Assembly: GCA_934120715.1 (NCBI GenBank)
Contig: CAKOUW010000001.1
Span: forward strand, 248,001-312,000
Direction of reading: 5' to 3'
DNA length: 64,000 nucleotides
Source of the DNA: an uncultured Bacilli bacterium
Lineage (GTDB): Bacteria > Bacillota_I > Bacilli_A > RF39 > UBA660
Position numbers and translations under genes: made by a program. Under the pieces are notes generated by a model. That model ran no database searches and was not told where the DNA came from. It saw only the letters and a list, made by a program, of their open reading frames with translations. Positions 18,041 through 25,160 of this stretch are shown here, one piece after another (position 1 is the stretch's first letter; each line of letters starts with the position of its first letter).

Positions 18041-18130
18041 ATGAACAATAAAGTTACAAAGGCTGTATGTATTATTTTAATTTTAGCAATGTTATCAGGA
18101 TTTTTAAGTTTGATAATTTCTTTATTTTAA
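18041..18130 (+). CDS. 29-residue membrane miniprotein (Prli42/DUF4044-like)
   Basis: Short ORF with an excellent ribosome site (AGAGGTGAAATT-ATG). The peptide starts MNNKVTKAVCIILILAMLSG and ends in a hydrophobic stretch, one membrane helix with a short basic N-terminus. Size, the xNKxxKxxxxxxLIxAML pattern and lone position resemble Prli42/DUF4044 miniproteins that tether the stressosome in Listeria. Family call is by resemblance only. Confidence 0.6.
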   Translation: MNNKVTKAVCIILILAMLSGFLSLIISLF

Positions 18131-18151
18131 AAAACAAGCTTACGCCTGTTT
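18127..18151 (-). terminator. Terminator for the 104-residue gene
   Basis: On the minus strand AACAGGC / GCTTGTT (one G-T pair) with loop GTAA and a TTTTTT tail. On the plus strand one pair is lost, so it serves mainly the minus-strand gene, while overlapping the stop of the miniprotein. Confidence 0.75.
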
Positions 18152-18154
18152 ATT

Positions 18155-18469
18155 TTAATATCTTTGCATTTTATTTATATAACCTTCTATTTCTGGGGTT
18201 ATTTTTTTTACTAAACCATTATTTAAATTATATTTATTAGCAATATCATTTATACGGTCAATGTCATTGGCTAGATAAAGCATTAGTATTCCACATATTC
18301 TATTTGCAGTATATTGACTCAATTCTATATATTCATCTTTTGTAATATTATATTTACTTATTATGGTATTAATAGGTCCGTATGTGTATATATAGTTAGT
18401 TAAAGACTTGCTTATTAAATCAATTTGAGGGTCTCTATCTTTTATTTGAACTTTTGTCCATACTTTCAT
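18155..18469 (-). CDS. Conserved hypothetical protein, helical, 104 residues
   Basis: Not recognised. Soluble, helical, with TVQ-type N-terminus KVWTKVQIKDRDPQIDLI, a central NRICGILMLYLANDIDRIND segment and no membrane helix. Ribosome site AAGGAATT precedes the ATG. It is downstream of, and on the same strand as, the metallo-hydrolase gene at 18532 (62-base gap), so it may be co-transcribed with it. Confidence 0.6.
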   Translation of the reverse strand: MKVWTKVQIKDRDPQIDLISKSLTNYIYTYGPINTIISKYNITKDEYIELSQYTANRICGILMLYLANDIDRINDIANKYNLNNGLVKKITPEIEGYINKMQRY

Positions 18470-18531
18470 ACTAATTCCTTCTTTCTTTGATTACTTATAA
18501 TATCACATATTAGAGCAAAAAAAAAGAAAAA

Positions 18532-19056
18532 TTATTTTAAAAATTTATTATTTTCTTTTTCGTATTTTAATGTTGTTTTCTCACCGTGGCCTGGGTACAA
18601 GATTGTATCATCTTCATAGTTTTTAAGTTTTTCGATACTTTTCTTTAGGTCATTTAGGTCACCACCTGGTAGGTCATATCTACCAACTGATTCTTTAAAA
18701 ATAAAGTCGCCTACAAACATTACTTTTTCTTCTCTAAAATAAAATGATACTGAGTCTTTTGAATGACCTGGAGTATATAAACATTCAAAGTTGAATTTAC
18801 CTATTGTATATTTATTTTCCATTAGATTACTTTTTTTAAATATTTTTATACTTCTTTTGGTTAAAAAGTTTCTAAGAGCTCCAATGTGGTCAAAGTGTGA
18901 GTGAGTTATTAATACGCCTAACACTTTATTGTCTCCTACTGCTTCTTTTATTTTTAAATAATCGTCCCCAGGATCTACTACTAAGCATTCTTTATTATTT
19001 ATTAAAACGTAACAATTTTCATCTAAAACACCTGTTATAATTGTCTTTATTTCCAT
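18532..19056 (-). CDS. MBL-fold metallo-hydrolase (YqgX/GloB-like)
   Basis: 174 residues, a minimal metallo-beta-lactamase fold. Zinc ligands are visible: THSHFDH (residues 51-57), the TPGHS His, the VGDFIF Asp and YPGHGE near the C-terminus. Family members hydrolyse thioesters such as S-lactoylglutathione or related metabolites; this short form lacks the extra C-terminal domain of classic glyoxalase II. Ribosome site AAGGAGAAC. The membrane protein gene upstream ends 10 bases before it, so they share a transcript. Confidence 0.88.
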   Translation of the reverse strand: MEIKTIITGVLDENCYVLINNKECLVVDPGDDYLKIKEAVGDNKVLGVLITHSHFDHIGALRNFLTKRSIKIFKKSNLMENKYTIGKFNFECLYTPGHSKDSVSFYFREEKVMFVGDFIFKESVGRYDLPGGDLNDLKKSIEKLKNYEDDTILYPGHGEKTTLKYEKENNKFLK

Positions 19057-19066
19057 AAGTTCTCCT

Positions 19067-19825
19067 TTATTGTTCTATATATTTATTTTCAAGTATATAG
19101 TTATAATTCATGTCTAATTTAAATACGTAGATATATTTACCGCTTTTTAAATTGTTTGGTAGTTCTATGCCTTCATTACCATAATATTTTACATCTTCTG
19201 TTAAGTATATTCTGCCATCTTTAGTATATGCTTTTGTTAACTTTTTATCTACTCGGAAGGTTGTGGTATAAGCACTGGTACATTGACCTTCTACATACTC
19301 TCCTCTTTTCTCAATGTATTGATAACCACCGATACAATTATTTCCTAATTGAATATTTCTATCTATTAAATTATTGTCGCTTCCAAACAGCTCACTATAT
19401 GCTAAATGAAGAGATTCAACTTTAAAGGCTTGAGGATGAGTTTCTTCAGTTTCTATACATGTATATGAAACCATACTTGTGTCACTGAAAAGATTACAAT
19501 TTGAATCATAAAACTTACTATTTGGAATTTGTCTAAAGGCAAGATATAATTTATAATTGTCGTCCATGGTACTAGATAAAGCAAGGTCCTCCCTTATATT
19601 GGTTGAAACTTTATTGTATAAGGATTTAACTATGGAAGAATCTATTTCTAATTTTTTTTCTCCTTTATCACTAATGGGAGTACAATTGTATTTTAACTGA
19701 GCTATTTCCTGTTGGTGCTTAATGTATATATAGCAGGTAAAAAAACAAAACATAGATATTAGTAATAGTATAAAAATAGTTTGTGAGGCACTTTTTTTAT
19801 AAATGATTTTTGTGTCATTGTTCAT
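19067..19825 (-). CDS. Membrane-anchored extracytoplasmic protein, unknown function
   Basis: About 252 residues from the ATG at 19825, which has GGGTGAT as ribosome site; an ATG 21 bases upstream overlaps that site and is rejected. One N-terminal membrane helix (about residues 14-34, SQTIFILLLISMFCFFTCYI) followed by a soluble outside domain with six or more Cys residues (for example NCTPIS, SNCNLF, YTCIE, NNCIGG, GQCTSA), suggesting disulfides. No family recognised. It is the first gene before the metallo-hydrolase. Confidence 0.6.
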   Translation of the reverse strand: MNNDTKIIYKKSASQTIFILLLISMFCFFTCYIYIKHQQEIAQLKYNCTPISDKGEKKLEIDSSIVKSLYNKVSTNIREDLALSSTMDDNYKLYLAFRQIPNSKFYDSNCNLFSDTSMVSYTCIETEETHPQAFKVESLHLAYSELFGSDNNLIDRNIQLGNNCIGGYQYIEKRGEYVEGQCTSAYTTTFRVDKKLTKAYTKDGRIYLTEDVKYYGNEGIELPNNLKSGKYIYVFKLDMNYNYILENKYIEQ

Positions 19826-19889
19826 CTTTATCACCCTTTTATTCATTAAGTAAATTTTAATATATTTTTATGTTATTTACAAGTAGAAA

Positions 19890-20262
19890 GTAGAACAAAA
19901 GAATAAAAATTAAAATAATTTTAAATTTTTATTCGCATTGGTCGTCACCGATCAACATTCCTACTTCATAGATAGAGTATTCTCTATTCTCCATAGGCTT
20001 AAATTCCGATAGTCGCTACCGTACTTTTTTATTTTACTTTTCTTCTTCTTAATTATTTTAACAATATATTTTTAATCCTTTAAACATAATATTTACACTC
20101 ATATTTATATCTCTATCATTTTCATAACCACAATTTATATATGTAATGCACCTCCATAATCTTGTCTTACTATAATAATGCACAAACATTTGTTTGCCAA
20201 TACATTTCTTTAAATATATACCATTAGTTAACACTGTTCTTTATAAAAAAAATCCTTATAAA
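19890..20262 (-). mobile_element. IS200/IS605-type remnant, copy 1: left-end hairpin, tnpB 3' end and right end
   Basis: On the minus strand it starts with TTTATAAGGATTTTT, runs into the last codons of a TnpB gene (LWRC...NCGYENDRDIN, then SVNIMFKGLKIYC and stop) and ends with a structured right end containing GTACGGTAGCGACTATCGG, GAAGTAGGAATGTTGATCGG and a final CTTTTGTTCTAC at 19890. Nearly the same sequence lies inverted at 41949-42313. The body of tnpB and any tnpA are missing. Such right ends encode the omega RNA of TnpB nucleases, so a relic or orphan guide RNA may be made here. Confidence 0.75.
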
Positions 20263-20263
20263 T

Positions 20264-20290
20264 AAAAAAGGAAGAATTTTACTCTTCCTT
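20264..20290 (-). terminator. Terminator of the ABC exporter operon
   Basis: Stem AAGGAAGA / TCTTCCTT with a 7-base loop, T6 on the minus strand. The transposon remnant starts immediately after its T-run. Confidence 0.85.
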
Positions 20291-22096
20291 TTCAAACTGA
20301 GAATTATATAAATTAGCATAAAAACCACCTTTTTTTAGAAGTTCTTCATGATTTCCTTGTTCAACAATATCTCCTTCATTCATGACTAAGATTAAGTCAG
20401 CATTTTTAATAGTTGATAATCTGTGAGCAATTATGAAACTGGTTCTTCCTTCCATTAATTTATCCATGGCGTTTTGAATTAGAATCTCAGTTCTGGTATC
20501 TACACTACTAGTTGCTTCATCTAAAATTAGTATCTTAGGGTTAGCAAGTATAACTCTAGCTATTGTTAATAATTGTTTTTGACCACCGGAAATATTATCA
20601 GCTTCTTCATTTAAAACCATATCATAACCGTCAGGAAGCGTTTTGATAAAATGATCGACGCTGGCTGTTTTGCAGGCTTCAATTATTTCGTGATCATCGG
20701 CATCTAATTTTCCATATTTTATATTTTCTTTTATTGTGCCATTAAATAACCATGTATCCTGTAGAACCATTCCAAATAATTTTCTTATTTCATGTCTATC
20801 GAATTTTGTTATATCTTTACCATCTATTAAAATTTTTCCATCATTTAATTCATAAAAACGCATTAGTAATTTTACGATTGTAGTCTTTCCTGCTCCAGTT
20901 GGACCTACGATGGCAATTTTTTGACCACTTTTAACCTTGGCTGAAAAGTCTTTGATAATTATTTTATTTTCATTATAACCAAATTTTACATGATCAAATT
21001 CAATATTACCTTCAATGTTATTTATTTTTAATGGATTAGTTGGAGCGGCCTTTTCTTCTTCAGTTTTTAAGAAGTCAAAAACTCTCTCACTTGCGGCTAC
21101 TGCAGATTGAATATTACTCATTACTTGAGATAATTGATTTATTTGTTGGGTGAAATTTCTAACGTATTGGGTAAATGATTGAATTTCTCCAACTTCTATC
21201 TTATCAATAATAACCATGTATCCACCTAAAATAGATACTACTACATAACCTAAGTTTCCAATAAATTGCATTATTGGATGCATAGCTGTTGATAGGAATT
21301 GGCTTTTCCAAGCACTATTATATAAAGTTTGGTTTAATTCTTTAAACTCGTCTATAGCTTGATTTTCAGCATTAAATGCTTTTACTATATCATGACCACC
21401 ATATATTTCTTCTATGTGTCCATTTAAATGTCCTAAATAGTCTTGTTGCATGGCAAAGTATTTTTGACTCTTTTTAACGATTTTACCTAGTACTAGGGAA
21501 CAAAGTGGTATTATTAGAAGACAAGTAATTGTCATTGTCACATTTATTGATATCATCATAATTGTTATACCAATTATTGTTGCTATACCGGTTATTATAG
21601 TTGTGATTGATTGATTTAGACATTGTGTTAGCGTATCAATATCATTAGTTATAATTGATAAAACTTCACCATGAGTTTTATTATCAAAAAAGCTCATTGG
21701 CAGGCGGTTAATTTTCTCACTTAGTTGATTTCTTAATTTATATGATAAGTCATTTGATACATCACTCATAATTATTCCTTGTATTCCTGAACATAAGGCG
21801 CTAATTATGTATAGTATTACTAGTAATAGTGATGTTTTTCCTATGTAGTTAAAGTCTATTCCTCCGGTATTGGATATTTTCTTAATTAGACCATTAAATA
21901 TTTCTGTTGTTATATTTCCTAATATTTTAGGACCTATTATAACAAATACTGTTGATAATATAGCAAAAAAGATAACGATTGCTATTTTTAACTTGTACTT
22001 TTTTAAATAAGAAAGAAGTTCTAAGAGAGTGCTTTTAAAATCTTTAGCTTTTTCTGAGGTATGATTTTGACCTGGTCCATGTCCAACTTTAGGCAT
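20279..22096 (-). CDS. ABC exporter half-transporter, subunit B (multidrug type)
   Basis: 605 residues: six membrane helices (about 35-320) followed by an ATPase domain with Walker A GPTGAGKTT, signature NISGGQKQLL and Walker B ILILDEATSSVD with a canonical catalytic Glu. It overlaps the preceding half-transporter gene by 8 bases. With that subunit it forms a heterodimeric exporter of the LmrCD/EfrAB/TM287-288 type. Ribosome site AAGGAGG. Regulated as the last gene of a TetR-led operon. Confidence 0.92.
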   Translation of the reverse strand: MPKVGHGPGQNHTSEKAKDFKSTLLELLSYLKKYKLKIAIVIFFAILSTVFVIIGPKILGNITTEIFNGLIKKISNTGGIDFNYIGKTSLLLVILYIISALCSGIQGIIMSDVSNDLSYKLRNQLSEKINRLPMSFFDNKTHGEVLSIITNDIDTLTQCLNQSITTIITGIATIIGITIMMISINVTMTITCLLIIPLCSLVLGKIVKKSQKYFAMQQDYLGHLNGHIEEIYGGHDIVKAFNAENQAIDEFKELNQTLYNSAWKSQFLSTAMHPIMQFIGNLGYVVVSILGGYMVIIDKIEVGEIQSFTQYVRNFTQQINQLSQVMSNIQSAVAASERVFDFLKTEEEKAAPTNPLKINNIEGNIEFDHVKFGYNENKIIIKDFSAKVKSGQKIAIVGPTGAGKTTIVKLLMRFYELNDGKILIDGKDITKFDRHEIRKLFGMVLQDTWLFNGTIKENIKYGKLDADDHEIIEACKTASVDHFIKTLPDGYDMVLNEEADNISGGQKQLLTIARVILANPKILILDEATSSVDTRTEILIQNAMDKLMEGRTSFIIAHRLSTIKNADLILVMNEGDIVEQGNHEELLKKGGFYANLYNSQFEKEE

Positions 22097-24263
22097 TTTC
22101 TAATTCCTCCTTACTTAATTGTGATTGAGCTATTTCCTTATATATTTTACATTTTTCTAATAGTTCTTTATGTGTTCCTATACCAACTATATTGCCTTCA
22201 TTTAAGACGACTATTTTATCTGCATTCATAATGGTTGATATTCTTTGAGCAACTATTAGTACTGTTTTATTTTTAGTTATTTTAGCTAGCTCTTTACGTA
22301 ATTTTGCATCTGTTTTAAAGTCTAGGGCTGAGAATGAGTCATCAAAGATGTAAATATCTGGATTTTTAGCGATGGCACGAGCTATAGATAACCTTTGTTT
22401 TTGACCACCAGAGACGTTAGTTCCACCTTGAGCTATTTGATAGTTTTCTTTTCCTTTTAGCTTTGAAACAAATTCAGTGGATTGAGATATATCTAGTGCT
22501 TTTTTTACCATTTCATCTGTTATATTATTGTTTCCATATTTTATATTTTCTTTAATTGTTCCAGTGAATAGAACACCCTTTTGAGGAACAAATCCTATTT
22601 TATCACGTAAGCTTTTAAGACTTACTTCTTGAATGTTTGTATCATCTATTAAAATTTCACCACTAGTTATATCATAGAATCTTGGAATTAAATTTATTAG
22701 AGTAGATTTCCCAGAACCGGTTGAACCTATAAAAGCGGTTGTTTCACCACTTTCAGCAGTGAAGTTGATGTCTGTCATTACATCATAATCAGCATCTGGA
22801 TATCTAAAAGAAACATTTTTAAATTCTATTTTATTAGTGCCATTTTTCTTAAATTCTATCGAGTTTTCTGGATCGGTAACAGTATTTTTAGTTTCTAATA
22901 CTTCCATTACTCTTTTAGCTGATACGTTGGCTCTTGGTAACATGATTGACATCATAGAAATCATTAAGAAAGCCATGATTATTTGCATTGTATATTGGAT
23001 GTAGGCCATAATATCTCCTACTTGCATGCTTCCATTGTCAACACCTATTGCTCCTTTATAAATTAGGGCAATACTTACAAAATTCATTATTAGCATCATA
23101 AGAGGCATCATAAAACTCATTACCCTATTTACGAATAAGTTTACTTTAGTTAATCTTAAATTAGCATCATCAAATCTTTTTTCTTCGTGTTTTTCATTTG
23201 AAAAAGCTCTAATAACTGGTAGACCTGATAGTATTTCTCTAGTTACTAAGTTAAGCTTATCTATTAGCTTTTGAATCTTTGTAAACTTTGGCATTGCTAC
23301 TATGAATAAAGTAATGATTACCACTAGGATTGATAAGATGGCAAGCCCTATAATATAGGTCATAGAGGCATTAGTTCTAAGCGCTTTTATTACACCACCT
23401 ATACCAATTATTGGAGCGTAAAATACTACTCTAAATAGAAATACTATTACCATTTGAACTTGTTGAATATCATTAGTTGTTCTGGTTATTAATGATGCCT
23501 GCCCTAAGTTCTTCATTTCACTTTTTGAAAAACCAACCACTTTTTTGAAAACTTTATCACGCAATGTTTTAGATAGTTTAGCTGCCATTTTTGAACCAAT
23601 ATAGACTGTTAGTATACCATCTATCATTATAAGCATTGCTATCAAGATCATTATGGCTCCAGCTTTTATAATGTATAAAGTTTGGATCTTATTAACATCA
23701 ATATTAATTCTTTTATATTCTGTTTTAACATAATTTACAGCTGCTTGATCAATAATTGTCGTTGGATAATCTGCCATTTTTTCATCAAATGTTTTTAACA
23801 TTTTATTTTTTTCTTCTTCTGGCATTACTTTTAATAATCGATATATATCAGTACCCTTTGGAATATTAAAATTTTCTGTTGACTTATCACTTTCCTTAGC
23901 TTGATCAATGAAACTGATTATAGTCATTGGTTTTCTTAATATATTATTAATTTTTGTAGTATCTTTTTCATCTTTTAACTTATAAATGACTTCGCCGTTT
24001 GCTTTTTTATTTGATTTGTAGTAGCTATCATTTATATATTTTTGGTCACTTTCGGGCATAAATAATAGTATTTTGTCATAGCTTGTCTGCCCTATTTCTG
24101 TGATAGCAGCATTTTCTATTCCAGACTGTTGTATTCCAATGTTTACAATTTTTGATGTATAGTCTGGTAAAGTTAAATCAAGCCCAGCTTGAACAACAAG
24201 TAAAAATATGATGGCGAGACAAGATACAACTGAACTTTTCAAATATTTAAATACTTTAATCAT
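22089..24263 (-). CDS. ABC exporter half-transporter, subunit A (degenerate ATP site)
   Basis: 724 residues: TM1 (residues 7-28), an extra-long outside loop of about 160 residues, then five more helices and an ATPase domain with Walker A GSTGSGKST and signature NVSGGQKQRL. After Walker B the expected catalytic Glu is Asp (IYIFDDSFSALD), as is usual in the degenerate site of heterodimeric exporters such as LmrC/EfrA. The ATG follows the tetR stop directly. Efflux of drugs or lipophilic compounds is likely; the substrate is unknown. Confidence 0.92.
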   Translation of the reverse strand: MIKVFKYLKSSVVSCLAIIFLLVVQAGLDLTLPDYTSKIVNIGIQQSGIENAAITEIGQTSYDKILLFMPESDQKYINDSYYKSNKKANGEVIYKLKDEKDTTKINNILRKPMTIISFIDQAKESDKSTENFNIPKGTDIYRLLKVMPEEEKNKMLKTFDEKMADYPTTIIDQAAVNYVKTEYKRINIDVNKIQTLYIIKAGAIMILIAMLIMIDGILTVYIGSKMAAKLSKTLRDKVFKKVVGFSKSEMKNLGQASLITRTTNDIQQVQMVIVFLFRVVFYAPIIGIGGVIKALRTNASMTYIIGLAILSILVVIITLFIVAMPKFTKIQKLIDKLNLVTREILSGLPVIRAFSNEKHEEKRFDDANLRLTKVNLFVNRVMSFMMPLMMLIMNFVSIALIYKGAIGVDNGSMQVGDIMAYIQYTMQIIMAFLMISMMSIMLPRANVSAKRVMEVLETKNTVTDPENSIEFKKNGTNKIEFKNVSFRYPDADYDVMTDINFTAESGETTAFIGSTGSGKSTLINLIPRFYDITSGEILIDDTNIQEVSLKSLRDKIGFVPQKGVLFTGTIKENIKYGNNNITDEMVKKALDISQSTEFVSKLKGKENYQIAQGGTNVSGGQKQRLSIARAIAKNPDIYIFDDSFSALDFKTDAKLRKELAKITKNKTVLIVAQRISTIMNADKIVVLNEGNIVGIGTHKELLEKCKIYKEIAQSQLSKEELENA

Positions 24264-24851
24264 TTAATCCTCCTTATATATTCCATAACATATTATGTCT
24301 AGCTTTTTTAGATATTGAACTTTTATTTCTTCATTTAACTCATTTTTAAAACATTCTGTTATTGATAAAAATAAATTATGTATAAACATACTAAATATAA
24401 ATTCTAAATCACAACTTTTTATCTTGCTGCTATCAATATCTTTTTCTATGTATAAAAATAGTAGATGCCCCAAATTTTTTCTTAAATTACTATGAATATT
24501 GTAGAAAATAGAGATATTTTTTAAAACCCCTTGATAACTATTATCAAAAATTAAAGTTACTGCTTTATCATATAATTTTATAAATGTATTTCTTAGTTCA
24601 CCTTTATTTTCTATTAACATTTCTTTTACTATGTCATTTAATTTTTTGTTGTATTCGTCTATTATATATAAAAATAAATCATCTTTATCTTTAAAGTACA
24701 TATAAAAGCTACCCCTTGGAATACTTGCCTTAGAAATGATTTTATTTATAGACACATCATAGTAATTATTATTAGAAAATTCTGTAATAGCGGCTTTTAT
24801 TAATTTTTGCTGCTTTTTAATATCTAAATTTAGAAATGTTTTTGTGGGCAT
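24264..24851 (-). CDS. TetR-family repressor of the ABC exporter
   Basis: 195 residues. N-terminal HTH with YDVSINKIISKASIPRGSFYMYFKDKDDLFLYI (about 31-63), typical TetR; the C-terminal ligand domain is divergent. It is the first gene of the operon, with the stop codon directly abutting the exporter ATG. A 15-bp palindrome lies between the -35 and -10 boxes of its promoter, so it very likely represses itself and the exporter until a substrate binds. Confidence 0.9.
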   Translation of the reverse strand: MPTKTFLNLDIKKQQKLIKAAITEFSNNNYYDVSINKIISKASIPRGSFYMYFKDKDDLFLYIIDEYNKKLNDIVKEMLIENKGELRNTFIKLYDKAVTLIFDNSYQGVLKNISIFYNIHSNLRKNLGHLLFLYIEKDIDSSKIKSCDLEFIFSMFIHNLFLSITECFKNELNEEIKVQYLKKLDIICYGIYKED

Positions 24852-24899
24852 AATTATTTTCCTTTCTAGCTATAACATAAATATATATTATGCTATATA

Positions 24900-24929
24900 A
24901 TTATATTATGACAAGTTGTCATGCGTCAA
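24900..24929 (-). promoter_or_regulatory. Promoter of the tetR-ABC operon with TetR operator in its spacer
   Basis: -35 TTGACG at 24924-24929, 18-base spacer, -10 TATAAT at 24900-24905. The spacer holds the palindrome ATGACAAGTTGTCAT (24908-24922), a classic position for a TetR operator. Confidence 0.85.
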
Positions 24930-24946
24930 CCAAAATTTTGCAAAAG

Positions 24947-24970
24947 AAAAAACTTGGGAACACCAAGTCT
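24947..24970 (-). terminator. Terminator of the tRNA-Glu gene
   Basis: ACTTGG / CCAAGT stem with a 5-base loop and T6, 13 bases after the tRNA 3' end on the minus strand. Confidence 0.8.
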
Positions 24971-24982
24971 TGAATTATTATA

Positions 24983-25059
24983 TGGTAGCCTGTACGGAAT
25001 TCGAATCCGTGAATGCTGCCTTGAGAGGGCAGTGTGTTAAGCCACTTCACCAACAGGCC
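24983..25059 (-). tRNA. tRNA-Glu (anticodon CTC)
   Basis: Acceptor GGCCTGT / ACAGGCT with ACCA encoded, anticodon stem CTGCC / GGCAG around loop CTCTCAA, T arm ACGGA-TTCGAAT-TCCGT. The anticodon CTC reads GAG. 77 bases. The hairpin at 25060-25088 abuts its 5' end. Confidence 0.92.
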
Positions 25060-25088
25060 ATAAATGTCTCTAATTAAAAGACATTTAT
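25060..25088 (-). repeat. Hairpin directly abutting the 5' end of tRNA-Glu
   Basis: Perfect 10-bp inverted repeat ATAAATGTCT / AGACATTTAT with a 9-base loop, no gap to the tRNA. The -10 box of the promoter touches its other side, so the transcript would begin within the 5' arm. Confidence 0.8.
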
Positions 25089-25117
25089 ATTTTAACATTT
25101 TTTTATTTTTTTGACAA
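25089..25117 (-). promoter_or_regulatory. Promoter of tRNA-Glu
   Basis: -35 TTGTCA at 25112-25117, 17-base spacer, -10 TAAAAT at 25089-25094 on the minus strand. Confidence 0.65.
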
Positions 25118-25160
25118 TAGAATTTATGATATTTTGGAATTATCTTTTTAAATATTCTCT

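Noticed and set aside
18127..18151. Terminator equally good for the plus-strand miniprotein gene
   Set aside because: On the plus strand one stem pair becomes an A-C mismatch and the T-run is interrupted, so only the minus-strand assignment is supported.
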